Shown piece by piece: positions 1-6,077 of a stretch of 6,722 nucleotides of DNA. The translations under genes and the position numbers were made by a program. The stretch comes from Synechococcales cyanobacterium PMM_0036 (lineage in GTDB: Bacteria > Cyanobacteriota > Cyanobacteriia > Elainellales > Elainellaceae): NCBI GenBank assembly GCA_949127645.1, contig CASBQM010000628.1, positions 1 to 6,722 on the forward strand. The letters run 5' to 3'. Every line of letters begins with the position of its first letter. Position 1 is the stretch's first letter. Under the pieces are notes generated by a model. It was not told where the DNA came from and ran no database searches. It worked only from the letters and a program-made list of their open reading frames with translations.

Positions 1-565
1 GAGTCAGGGTGAGGCTAAAGGCTTTGGTGGCATCCAGGACGTGATTGGAAAAGCGGGTAGAAAGTTCGGCAAGCTCAAGCTGGATAGCGTTGAAGCGGTC
101 TTTGGCTTCGCCCGCTAAGCCGACTCCTGAAAGCTGGGCATCCCGTAGAGCCGACTCAACAATGCGCTGCTGACTTTCGGCTAAGGTGTGCCAATCGGCG
201 CTCTGTTTCAGAGCTTTAAATGCTTGATAGAGAGGCTGACTTTGACTGAGGCGATTCCAGAATTTGATTACTTCAGGCTGCATGGTTTCGTATGCCTGCC
301 GCAGCTCTGGGCTATTTTTCACGCCCATCAAGTGCGCGACGATGCCCCAACTCCAGCCAATGCGCTCCTCAAGCTGCTCTAGTGGCTGCACTAAGCCTTC
401 CCATGTAGGCACTGCATCGGCTTCCAGGTTGGTCAACTGTGTTTCTAGCTCTGCCAAAATCTGCGTGATGGCAGGAACGACCTGTTCAGGCTGGATGACC
501 TCAAAGGGGGGTAGCCCTTTGCCAATGAGAAGCGGATTTTCAGGAGTTGTGGCGATCGCATTCAT
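1..565 (-). CDS. prlC: Oligopeptidase A (M3 family metallopeptidase), N-terminal part, runs off window
   Basis: This is a cytoplasmic zinc oligopeptidase of the thimet/oligopeptidase A family (M3), which degrades short peptides and, in E. coli, cleaved signal peptides. Translating the minus strand from the ATG at 565-563 gives 188 residues with no stop before the window edge. The N-terminus (NPLLIGKGLPPFEVIQPEQV, residues 10-29) and the blocks VKNSPELRQAYE (82-93), ALRDAQLSGVGL (139-150) and STRFSNHVLDAT (169-180) match the E. coli PrlC/OpdA N-terminal region as I remember it. The family is usually about 680-700 residues, so the HExxH zinc site lies outside the window and cannot be checked. 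The start fits the family N-terminus, but no strong ribosome binding site is seen; a GAGAGAG stretch lies rather far upstream. It diverges from cobA across about 500 bp. Family assignment is firm; substrate range in this organism is inferred. Confidence 0.93.
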   Translation of the reverse strand, partial: MNAIATTPENPLLIGKGLPPFEVIQPEQVVPAITQILAELETQLTNLEADAVPTWEGLVQPLEQLEERIGWSWGIVAHLMGVKNSPELRQAYETMQPEVIKFWNRLSQSQPLYQAFKALKQSADWHTLAESQQRIVESALRDAQLSGVGLAGEAKDRFNAIQLELAELSTRFSNHVLDATKAFSLTLT

Positions 566-620
566 AAGTAACGTAAGCTCTCTCAAGATTGCACTGAGCG
601 CAGACTAGGGCGCTCTCTTC

Positions 621-648
621 ACTTTAGCACTGGGGGCGTGGGAGTAAA
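621..648 (-). promoter_or_regulatory. Possible sigma-70-type promoter for prlC
   Basis: On the minus strand, TTTACT (bases 648-643) is followed after a 16-bp spacer by TAAAGT (626-621), a moderate fit to -35/-10 consensus. It would give a leader of about 50 bases before the prlC ATG at 565. This is pattern matching only, and such hexamers occur by chance. Confidence 0.22.
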
Positions 649-756
649 GTGGATTTGGTTATGAGTTCGACTTGAGTGCAGCTTTCTATCGAAGTTTAGC
701 GAGTCGCCAGAACGTGGGGTAATGCCATTGAACTGGAATAGGCGCTCTGGAAATCC

Positions 757-910
757 CTGGTTGACTGACAAATCTTGCCCCCTCATTACCCAACCCCTTA
801 TCCCACGCGGGGAGAAGGGGAGCCAGAAATTCTCTTGGGTTCAAAATCCCTCTCCTGCACTGAGGGTGGGGTTGGAAAGGGAGTAGTTTACGTTTAGGTC
901 AGTCAACCAG
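757..910. repeat. 154-bp intergenic element with perfect 13-bp terminal inverted repeats (MITE-like)
   Basis: CTGGTTGACTGAC at 757-769 is the exact reverse complement of GTCAGTCAACCAG at 898-910. Between them is C-rich then G-rich sequence that can fold. CCAACCCC (790-797) pairs with GGGGTTGG (868-875). Alternatively, CCCCTT (794-799) pairs with AAGGGG (815-820) and the nested TCCC (801-804) with GGGA (810-813). From memory, CCCCTTATCCC...GGGGAGAAGGGG modules are common dispersed intergenic repeats in filamentous cyanobacteria. The element has no reading frame of its own, so if mobile it would depend on a transposase encoded elsewhere. No clear target-site duplication is visible next to the termini. 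It lies between divergent prlC and cobA and could also affect their transcripts. Confidence 0.6.
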
Positions 911-1026
911 ATGAAAATTCTCATAGTCTACGTCCTAACCTAACTGGCTATAGTTGCGTCGTTAATGTCGATCGCTGATTCAAATGAAGTTTTTAATACG
1001 GTTCGTGAAGCCGCTAAGGCGTAGCT

Positions 1027-1032
1027 TATATT
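1027..1032 (+). promoter_or_regulatory. Possible -10 element for cobA
   Basis: TATATT (5 of 6 bases of TATAAT) lies 32 bases before the cobA start. No convincing -35 hexamer stands at the right distance; the best is a poor TTCGTG at 1002-1007. A second -10-like TATAGT is at 949-954. The 911-1064 stretch shows no other feature I can support, and no riboswitch-like fold was recognised. Confidence 0.2.
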
Positions 1033-1064
1033 AAGAAGTCTTCAAATTTCTTTCAGAGCTTTAC

Positions 1065-1829
1065 ATGCAGCAGTGTTTAGGAAAAGTATACTTGCTGGGG
1101 GCTGGGCCAGGCGATCCGGGTTTGATGACAGTCAAAGGGAAAACGCTGCTCGAATGCGCCGATGTCGTCATTTACGATGCACTGGTTAGTCCGCAAGTTA
1201 TGGCGATGATTAACCCCTGTGCTGAGCAGATTCATGCGGGCAAGCGGCGGGGAAGGCACTCTTTGGTGCAAGACGAAACGACTCAGCTTTTGATTGAGAA
1301 AGCCCAAACTCACGCGATCGTCGTGCGGCTAAAAGGCGGCGATCCGTTTGTCTTTGGTCGGGGCGGCGAAGAAATGGAGGATTTGGTCAGAGCCGGTGTC
1401 CCGGTTGAAGTAATTCCAGGCATTACGTCTGGCATTGCGGCTCCTGCCTACGCCGGAATTCCCCTCACCCATCGTGCCCACAGCTCGTCCGTGACTTTCG
1501 TAACCGGGCACGAGTCGGCAGGCAAATATCGTCCTGCGGTCAACTGGAAAGCGATCGCCCAAGGTTCTGAGACGATCGTCATCTACATGGGCATCCACAA
1601 TATGCCCTATATCACCGCGCAGCTTTTGCTGGCAGGACTGGCTGTAAATACGCCGATCGCCCTAGTGCGGTGGGGCACTAGAGCCGATCAGCAGGAATTG
1701 GTAGGAACGCTGGGCAGTATTCTGACCCAAATTGAAGAGTCAGGATTTGAAGCTCCGGCGATCGCGGTGATTGGCTCTGTGGTGAGTCTGCATGAAACAT
1801 TGTCAGGATGCCGCCCGATTGTATCTTAG
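1065..1829 (+). CDS. cobA: Uroporphyrinogen-III C-methyltransferase (SUMT)
   Basis: This enzyme transfers two methyl groups from S-adenosylmethionine to C2 and C7 of uroporphyrinogen III, giving precorrin-2. That is the branch point from heme/chlorophyll synthesis towards siroheme (the cofactor of nitrite and sulfite reductases) and cobalamin. The 254-residue protein carries the class III tetrapyrrole methylase signatures in order: GAGPGDPGL (12-20), RLKGGDPFVFGRGGEE (88-103), PGITSG (118-123), GIPLTHR (131-137), YMG (174-176) and RWGT (202-205). The length is that of a stand-alone SUMT, without the uroporphyrinogen synthase or CysG oxidase/ferrochelatase domains found in fusions. The ATG at 1065 places the first motif at the usual distance from the N-terminus, but no good Shine-Dalgarno sequence precedes it. 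It converges on mgdA with only 22 bases between stop codons. The function is secure. Confidence 0.96.
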   Translation: MQQCLGKVYLLGAGPGDPGLMTVKGKTLLECADVVIYDALVSPQVMAMINPCAEQIHAGKRRGRHSLVQDETTQLLIEKAQTHAIVVRLKGGDPFVFGRGGEEMEDLVRAGVPVEVIPGITSGIAAPAYAGIPLTHRAHSSSVTFVTGHESAGKYRPAVNWKAIAQGSETIVIYMGIHNMPYITAQLLLAGLAVNTPIALVRWGTRADQQELVGTLGSILTQIEESGFEAPAIAVIGSVVSLHETLSGCRPIVS

Positions 1830-1830
1830 T

Positions 1831-1865
1831 CAGACGTTAGAGCTAATGATGCTAGCCCTCGTCTG
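1831..1865. terminator. Possible weak bidirectional hairpin between convergent cobA and mgdA
   Basis: CAGACG (1831-1836) pairs perfectly with CGTCTG (1860-1865) around a 23-base loop that contains the smaller palindrome TTAGAGCTAA. It spans the 22-base gap between the convergent stop codons and the last mgdA codons. No T-tract follows on either strand, so intrinsic termination is doubtful. Confidence 0.2.
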
Positions 1866-3345
1866 GCAACACGTCTAGCCAGACCTCATTGCTGCCCTGA
1901 TGCACTGTTTTAACCCACTTTAGGCGCTTCGGACGGATAGACATCCGGGCAGTGGTGCTAGCGATCACAGGCATCCAATGCAGCATATAGAATGCACCAA
2001 ACAGCGTATGTATCAGCGTCATCAGAACCGACAGCGGAACGCGCTTGCGGCGACCCTCCTGATCCGCAATCCGAGTCCGCCTCATGCCGACAAACATTCC
2101 CAGCATTGAGAGCGTCACCGTTAGGCTTGTGACGGGCAACAGCATGGGCGAAGAGCCTCGGACGATCGCCATCACAAAATCGGGCACGGCAGCCGTGGGC
2201 AGCGCATATTGCGTCAGCCAAAACAGAAACAAATCTACGGTTTTGCGGGTGCCTAACCGATTGCGAACAATCAGCCGCCAGTAGTCAAGATAGCGCTGAT
2301 AGCCGCCCTCTGCCCAGCGGTTGCGCTGATGCCACAGCCCCATGGCTCGCGTCACGCCTTCCTCACCTACCGCCGGATGCAGCAATAAATCAATATCCCA
2401 TTGGTCGAGATGCAGCCGCAGGGTCAAATCTAGGTCATCCGTGATGGTTTCCTCATTCCAGCCGCCACAGCGTTCTAGCGCCGATCGCCGGACAAATTGA
2501 CCGTTGCCGCGCAGTTCACCAATGCCGCCCAAGGCAATCCGCCGCTGCTGAATGAAGCTATCTAATGCCATCTCGGCTTCCTGTCCCCGCGTCCAGAGAT
2601 TAGTGGAGGCGTTAGCGATCGCCTTGCGCACCTGCACTGCCCCAAGCTGCGATCGCTGGAACATGGGCACCACCTGCCGCAGTAAGTTACTGGGCACATG
2701 AGCATCGGCATCAAACACGGCAATAATATCCCCCTGTGTCAGAGGCAATACCTGATTGAGCGCCCCCGACTTGCCACCGCTTGAGTTAGGCAAACGGTGG
2801 ATAACGTTAAGCTGCTGATATTCCTGAGCCAGACGATCGAGCAGCAGCGCCGTGCGATCCGTGCTGGCATCATCAATGATCCAAAAGTCATAGCGGCTAG
2901 TTGGGTAATCCAGATTGCAAAGATCTTGCACGAGCGATCGCACCACCGCCTCTTCGTTCTTTGCCGCCACCATTAGTGATACGTAAGGATAGTCTTCTGG
3001 ATCACCCGATAGCGGATCAGGCAGCAGAGAGCGAGCAAAAATCAGCCGTAGCGCATGAATGCCCATAACCGTTGTTAGGCCCAATACCAGCCAATAGCCC
3101 CAGGCAAACAGATGTAGGGCGATCGTGCTGCTCCAGATAGCGGTAAGAGCGATCGCAGCTTTTCGTCTGCGACCCTCTGCTCCTTGTGTATAAGGATTGT
3201 TAGCATCTAACCCATCATCTGGATCGGCAAGAAACTCCGACAGATCAGACCGGAGTGAGCTGCTTATCGGGCTGTTCAGCGGACTGTTGACGTTGTTTAG
3301 CAGATCGTTGGATGAATCGCTTTCGCGCCAGGAATTCTCCGGCAT
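1852..3345 (-). CDS. mgdA: Membrane GT2 glycosyltransferase, beta-monoglucosyldiacylglycerol synthase
   Basis: In cyanobacteria this enzyme moves glucose from UDP-glucose to diacylglycerol. The product, monoglucosyldiacylglycerol, is then epimerised to MGDG, the main thylakoid lipid. The 497-residue protein has a Ser/Asn-rich N-terminal tail (1-50), a hydrophobic segment (about 65-105), and a family 2 catalytic domain with IIDDAST (156-162), the metal-binding DxD in FDADA (211-215), TDDLD (302-306) and QRNRW (340-344, the QxxRW motif). C-terminal hydrophobic segments lie at about 370-395, 400-420 and 437-462. The N-terminal MPENSW, the block GELRGNGQFVRR (276-287), and the C-terminal STTARMS and RPKRLKWVKTVH agree with Synechocystis Sll1377 as I recall it (about 479 residues). 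The first 101 bases overlap the end of the upstream radical SAM gene, so the two are probably co-transcribed and translationally coupled. A cellulose-synthase-like role is the alternative; full-length similarity makes MgdA much more likely. Confidence 0.9.
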   Translation of the reverse strand: MPENSWRESDSSNDLLNNVNSPLNSPISSSLRSDLSEFLADPDDGLDANNPYTQGAEGRRRKAAIALTAIWSSTIALHLFAWGYWLVLGLTTVMGIHALRLIFARSLLPDPLSGDPEDYPYVSLMVAAKNEEAVVRSLVQDLCNLDYPTSRYDFWIIDDASTDRTALLLDRLAQEYQQLNVIHRLPNSSGGKSGALNQVLPLTQGDIIAVFDADAHVPSNLLRQVVPMFQRSQLGAVQVRKAIANASTNLWTRGQEAEMALDSFIQQRRIALGGIGELRGNGQFVRRSALERCGGWNEETITDDLDLTLRLHLDQWDIDLLLHPAVGEEGVTRAMGLWHQRNRWAEGGYQRYLDYWRLIVRNRLGTRKTVDLFLFWLTQYALPTAAVPDFVMAIVRGSSPMLLPVTSLTVTLSMLGMFVGMRRTRIADQEGRRKRVPLSVLMTLIHTLFGAFYMLHWMPVIASTTARMSIRPKRLKWVKTVHQGSNEVWLDVLPDEG

Positions 3346-4300
3346 AGGTCATTTGATTAAGGAACCAGTATTTGTCTAAACCCTTAAAGAAGCTAGGGAT
3401 GAGGTAGCACCAGACCGTACAGCCTTCGCAGACCGACAGCTTGCCCTGAGATTGACGGTAGCTCTCCACCACTTCCGATTCGCGGTACATATCGTACAGC
3501 CTTCCTTCAATGGCAAGTCCGGCTTGGGCAAAGTGATAGCAGGGCAGCAGCAGCTCATCATTAGGCGAAATCGCAATCACCGCGTCTACTGCCTTGCATC
3601 GAGGATTTTGGGTGTCGTTGCCACCTGCCTCAATAAATGCAAGGGCAGCCTTATTGTAGCCAACATTTCGGTACTGTCTGGCGGAAGACTCGATCGCCTT
3701 CACCAGTTCGGGCGTGGGATTCTTCTTGTTGTTGTAATGCTCATGAGCCGTAAACGCTGGATTAAGCCAGATCCGTGCGCCCAGCTTCTCCCCCAGCTCT
3801 GCCACTTCGCCAATGCGAGTAAAATTCTGTGCCGTGACGGTGTGATTCAGAACCGGAAATTCACCTAACGACTGGGCAATCTCGACAGACTCTACCAACG
3901 TGTCAAAAATTTTCACGCCTCGGGACTGGTCGTGAGTTTCGGCATCGCCCCCATCAAGGGAGAAATTGAGGAAGTCCACCAAGCCCTGCATTTCCTTCGC
4001 CCGCTTAGGGTAAAGAATCGTATTGGTGGTCATGCTGGTCAGAAATCCCTGACGCTTAGCCTCAGCAAAAACTTTGTCCACATCCGATCGCAGCAGAGGC
4101 TCGCCTCCCGTGAAGTCTACATACCTCACGCCCAAACGCCTGAGATCGCGCAAGTTGTGCTGAATGGTTTCAAAACTTGCCTCTTGCTTCGGTTCCAGTG
4201 CCCAAATATCGCAAAAATGGCATCGGGCATTGCAGCGGTAGGTCAGGTAATAGTTAGCAACAAGGGGGGGCATAGGCATCCAGGGAATTGGCATTCGCAC
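3245..4300 (-). CDS. Radical SAM protein with SPASM-like C-terminal cysteines, substrate unknown
   Basis: This is a 351-residue radical S-adenosylmethionine enzyme. The cluster motif CNARCHFC (23-30, CxxxCxxC) would bind the [4Fe-4S] centre, and FTGGEPLL (63-70) is the SAM-binding GGE motif. SLDG (114-117) and NHTVTAQN (152-159) fit the barrel. The C-terminal part has C235, C254, C291, C294 and C298, the last three as CxxCxxxC. This resembles a SPASM/Twitch auxiliary cluster, as in peptide-modifying and sulfatase-maturing enzymes. No precursor peptide or sulfatase gene is visible next to it. It overlaps the following mgdA gene by 101 bp in a different frame, so the basic, Gln-rich tail (about 325-351) is encoded by the same DNA as the MgdA N-terminus. 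The start at 4300 is not supported by a clear ribosome binding site; in-frame ATGs at residues 3, 8 and 10 are alternatives. The reaction is unknown to me; context hints at membrane lipid metabolism or its control. Confidence 0.9.
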   Translation of the reverse strand: MRMPIPWMPMPPLVANYYLTYRCNARCHFCDIWALEPKQEASFETIQHNLRDLRRLGVRYVDFTGGEPLLRSDVDKVFAEAKRQGFLTSMTTNTILYPKRAKEMQGLVDFLNFSLDGGDAETHDQSRGVKIFDTLVESVEIAQSLGEFPVLNHTVTAQNFTRIGEVAELGEKLGARIWLNPAFTAHEHYNNKKNPTPELVKAIESSARQYRNVGYNKAALAFIEAGGNDTQNPRCKAVDAVIAISPNDELLLPCYHFAQAGLAIEGRLYDMYRESEVVESYRQSQGKLSVCEGCTVWCYLIPSFFKGLDKYWFLNQMTYAGEFLARKRFIQRSAKQRQQSAEQPDKQLTPV

Positions 4301-4380
4301 TGAAAATAGTTTACCAACCTACGATGAGTTTTGATGCGATCGTAAAGAAAAGATGATCAGAGCGTATGGGGATAGACTGT

Positions 4381-4440
4381 GTTACGTCGCTCATTGTTAC
4401 ATCGCTCACTGTTACGTCACGCCGATTTACATCGCTCACC
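4381..4440. repeat. Four tandem 15-bp degenerate repeats upstream of dapL
   Basis: The 60 bases divide exactly into GTTACGTCGCTCATT, GTTACATCGCTCACT, GTTACGTCACGCCGA and TTTACATCGCTCACC. The shared core is TTAC(G/A)TCGCTCA; the third unit is the most diverged. The array ends 22 bases before the dapL ATG, in the region shared with the divergent radical SAM gene. It may be a cluster of regulator-binding sites in the dapL leader or an expanded short tandem repeat without function. Read in the dapL frame it has no stop and encodes pentapeptide repeats, which creates a false N-terminal extension starting at a GTG at 4379. Confidence 0.7.
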
Positions 4441-4462
4441 CAAGATCACCCGGAATTCTTCC

Positions 4463-5701
4463 ATGGCAACCATCAACGACAACTATCTCAAGCTCAAAGC
4501 TGGCTACCTGTTTCCTGAAATTGCCCGTCGAGTCAATGTCTTTGCAGCCGCTAACCCAGACGCAAACATCATTCGCCTCGGCATTGGCGATGTCACTGAG
4601 CCTTTGCCAGAAGCCTGCCGCACTGCCATGATCAAAGCCGTTGAGGAGATGGGCGATCGCGCCACCTTCCAAGGCTATGGACCAGAGCAGGGCTATGCGT
4701 GGCTACGAGAAGCGATCGCTCATCACGACTTTCAATCTCGCGGCTGCGAGGTCGATGCCTCAGAAATTTTTATTTCTGACGGCTCCAAATGCGACTGCGG
4801 CAATATTCTCGATATTTTTGGGGCAAACAATACGATCGCCGTCACCGATCCGGTTTATCCCGTTTATGTCGATACCAACGTTATGGCAGGGCACACCGGA
4901 GAAGCAAACGATCGCGGTGAATATGGCGGCTTAGTCTATCTGCCCATCTCTGCTGAAAACGGCTTCACGGCAGAAATTCCTAGCCAAAAGGTAGATCTGA
5001 TTTATCTCTGTTTTCCCAACAACCCCACCGGAGCCACCGCTAGCCGTGAGCATTTGCAAGCCTGGGTAGATTATGCCAAAGCCCACGGCTCCATCATCTT
5101 CTTTGACGCAGCTTACGAGGCTTTTATCACCAATCCCGACCTGCCCCACTCGATTTATGAAATTGAGGGCGCTAGAGATTGCGCGATCGAGTTTCGCTCT
5201 TTCTCCAAGAATGCCGGATTTACGGGCACCCGCTGCGCCTTAACGGTCGTGCCTAAAACACTGATGGGCAGAGCTGCCGATGGCTCTGATGTGGAAGTGT
5301 GGAAGCTCTGGAACCGCCGCCAGTCCACTAAGTTTAACGGCGTATCGTACATTGTCCAGCGCGGTGCGGCGGCGACCTATTCTCCTGAAGGGCAGGCACA
5401 AATTAAAGCGCTAGTCAGTTTCTACATGGAAAATGCCAGAATCATCCGCGAACAGCTTACCACCGCCGGATTCCAGGTTTATGGCGGTGTAGACGCACCC
5501 TATGTCTGGGTTCAAACGCCCTCTGGTTTAACAAGCTGGGACTTCTTTGACAAACTGCTGCATGGCTGCAACGTAGTCGGCACACCTGGCTCAGGATTTG
5601 GTGCCGCTGGAGAAGGCTATCTCCGCATTTCGGCGTTCAACAGTCGCGCTAATGTTGATGAAGCCATGAAGCGCATCACAGTTCAGTTCAAAGCATATTA
5701 A
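4463..5701 (+). CDS. dapL: LL-diaminopimelate aminotransferase
   Basis: DapL (EC 2.6.1.83) is a PLP enzyme. It converts tetrahydrodipicolinate directly to LL-2,6-diaminopimelate with glutamate as amino donor, the short lysine and peptidoglycan-precursor route used by cyanobacteria, plants and Chlamydia. The 412-residue protein has GYGPEQGYAWLR (71-82), SDGSKCDCGNIL (105-116), FPNNPTG (184-190), FFDAAYEAF (213-221), SFSKNAGFTGTR (246-257) with Lys249 as the expected PLP-binding lysine, and LRIS (387-390) with Arg388 as the likely carboxylate-binding arginine. I chose the ATG at 4463 because the protein then begins MATINDNYLKLKAGYLFPEI, the usual cyanobacterial N-terminus, and its length fits the family (about 408-412). 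A GTG at 4379 would add 28 residues encoded mostly by a tandem repeat and is rejected. The stop codon lies inside a 16-bp tandem repeat. An intrinsic terminator follows, suggesting a monocistronic gene. Confidence 0.97.
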   Translation: MATINDNYLKLKAGYLFPEIARRVNVFAAANPDANIIRLGIGDVTEPLPEACRTAMIKAVEEMGDRATFQGYGPEQGYAWLREAIAHHDFQSRGCEVDASEIFISDGSKCDCGNILDIFGANNTIAVTDPVYPVYVDTNVMAGHTGEANDRGEYGGLVYLPISAENGFTAEIPSQKVDLIYLCFPNNPTGATASREHLQAWVDYAKAHGSIIFFDAAYEAFITNPDLPHSIYEIEGARDCAIEFRSFSKNAGFTGTRCALTVVPKTLMGRAADGSDVEVWKLWNRRQSTKFNGVSYIVQRGAAATYSPEGQAQIKALVSFYMENARIIREQLTTAGFQVYGGVDAPYVWVQTPSGLTSWDFFDKLLHGCNVVGTPGSGFGAAGEGYLRISAFNSRANVDEAMKRITVQFKAY

Positions 5702-5761
5702 GCTCAAGGCATATTAAGCTCAAGGCATATTAAGCTCAAGGCATATTAAGCCTAAAGCATA
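5690..5761. repeat. 16-bp tandem repeat overlapping the dapL stop, about 4.5 copies
   Basis: The units are AAAGCATATTAAGCTC (5690-5705), AAGGCATATTAAGCTC (5706-5721 and 5722-5737), AAGGCATATTAAGCCT (5738-5753) and the partial AAAGCATA (5754-5761). The first unit supplies the last two dapL codons and its TAA stop, so the array appears to have grown from the gene's 3' end into the spacer. Units two and three are identical, which suggests recent slippage or expansion. Each unit contains ATTAA, but 16 is not a multiple of three, so no reading frame runs through. It lies in the dapL 3' untranslated region, ahead of the terminator. Confidence 0.85.
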
Positions 5762-5782
5762 GACCCTGAGAAAAGCGCGTCG

Positions 5783-5808
5783 GGGTAGACCTTTGTCTGC
5801 CCTTATTT
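5783..5808 (+). terminator. Intrinsic (Rho-independent) terminator of dapL
   Basis: GGGTAGAC (5783-5790) pairs with GTCTGCCC (5795-5802) around a CTTT loop. This makes an 8-bp stem with one G-U pair, followed directly by TTATTT (5803-5808). The position 81 bases after the dapL stop is reasonable for the end of that transcript. Confidence 0.7.
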
Positions 5809-5992
5809 AGCGTTGTACAGGTGGTGTAGAAGCTGTTGGCGATCGCCATGTCCGATTCATTGCGTTAAGTCTAATGACTTCAATAACATAGCGTGTGTCG
5901 CACAAACATTACGTCCTTTCAAAAAATTAGCAAAGCTGCAATTTTAAGATGCCGTCCATCTCGTCATAGGCTATAGTTTTAGTCACTGCTGG
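5809..5992. other. Intergenic stretch without recognised gene
   Basis: No coding region is supported on either strand here. It holds one HIP1 site (GCGATCGC, 5839-5846), a small palindrome AAGTC-TAAT-GACTT (5867-5880) and a -10-like TATAGT in the GGCTATAGTTTTAG context near 5971-5976. That hexamer could belong to a promoter reading towards the tRNA remnant, but no convincing -35 partner is visible. Confidence 0.4.
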
Positions 5993-6019
5993 TATCGCTG
6001 AGTTAGCTACTCAGTGATA
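5993..6019. promoter_or_regulatory. 11-bp stem hairpin upstream of the tRNA remnant
   Basis: TATCGCTGAGT (5993-6003) pairs with ACTCAGTGATA (6009-6019) with one G-U pair around the loop TAGCT. No T-tract follows on either strand, so a plain intrinsic terminator is unlikely. It lies 11 bases before the tRNA-like sequence and could be an operator, an RNA processing structure or part of a recombination site. Role unknown. Confidence 0.4.
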
Positions 6020-6030
6020 GGTAGGCTAGT

Positions 6031-6064
6031 AGGGCTATAGCACAGTTGGTAGCGCGTCTCAATG
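6031..6064 (+). pseudogene. 5' half of a tRNA gene (tentatively tRNA-Ala), truncated in the anticodon loop
   Basis: The sequence reads as tRNA positions 1 to about 34: acceptor strand AGGGCTA (6031-6037), the conserved TA at positions 8-9, D-arm GCAC-AGTTGGTA-GCGC (6040-6055), G26, then the 5' anticodon stem TCTCA (6057-6061) and ATG. The expected TGAGA that would close the anticodon stem is absent, and no T-arm (GGTTCGA type) or 3' acceptor strand follows. From memory, cyanobacterial tRNA-Ala(GGC) continues as TCTCAATGGCATTGAGA, so homology stops inside the anticodon loop. It cannot make a working tRNA. The identity as Ala depends on recall; the tRNA-like 5' half itself is clear. Truncated PIN-domain coding sequence begins directly after it. 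Confidence 0.65.
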
Positions 6065-6077
6065 CCGTAATCCTTCT

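Noticed and set aside
188..608. Two plus-strand open frames of 64 and 114 codons
   Set aside because: They lie antisense to the clearly homologous prlC coding region and show no family resemblance.
1077..1598. Minus-strand open frames inside cobA
   Set aside because: They are shadows of the cobA frame with no recognisable domains.
3197..4303. Plus-strand open frames opposite mgdA and the radical SAM gene
   Set aside because: They are antisense to genes with strong motif support, and their composition looks like reverse translation of those genes.
4381..4440. CRISPR or replication-origin iterons upstream of dapL
   Set aside because: The units are directly adjacent with no spacers, and there is no DnaA-box cluster, AT-rich region or replication gene nearby.
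4379..4462. 28-residue N-terminal extension of DapL from a GTG start
   Set aside because: It is encoded mainly by the 15-bp tandem repeat, is absent from DapL proteins as I know them, and the ATG at 4463 gives the usual N-terminus and length.
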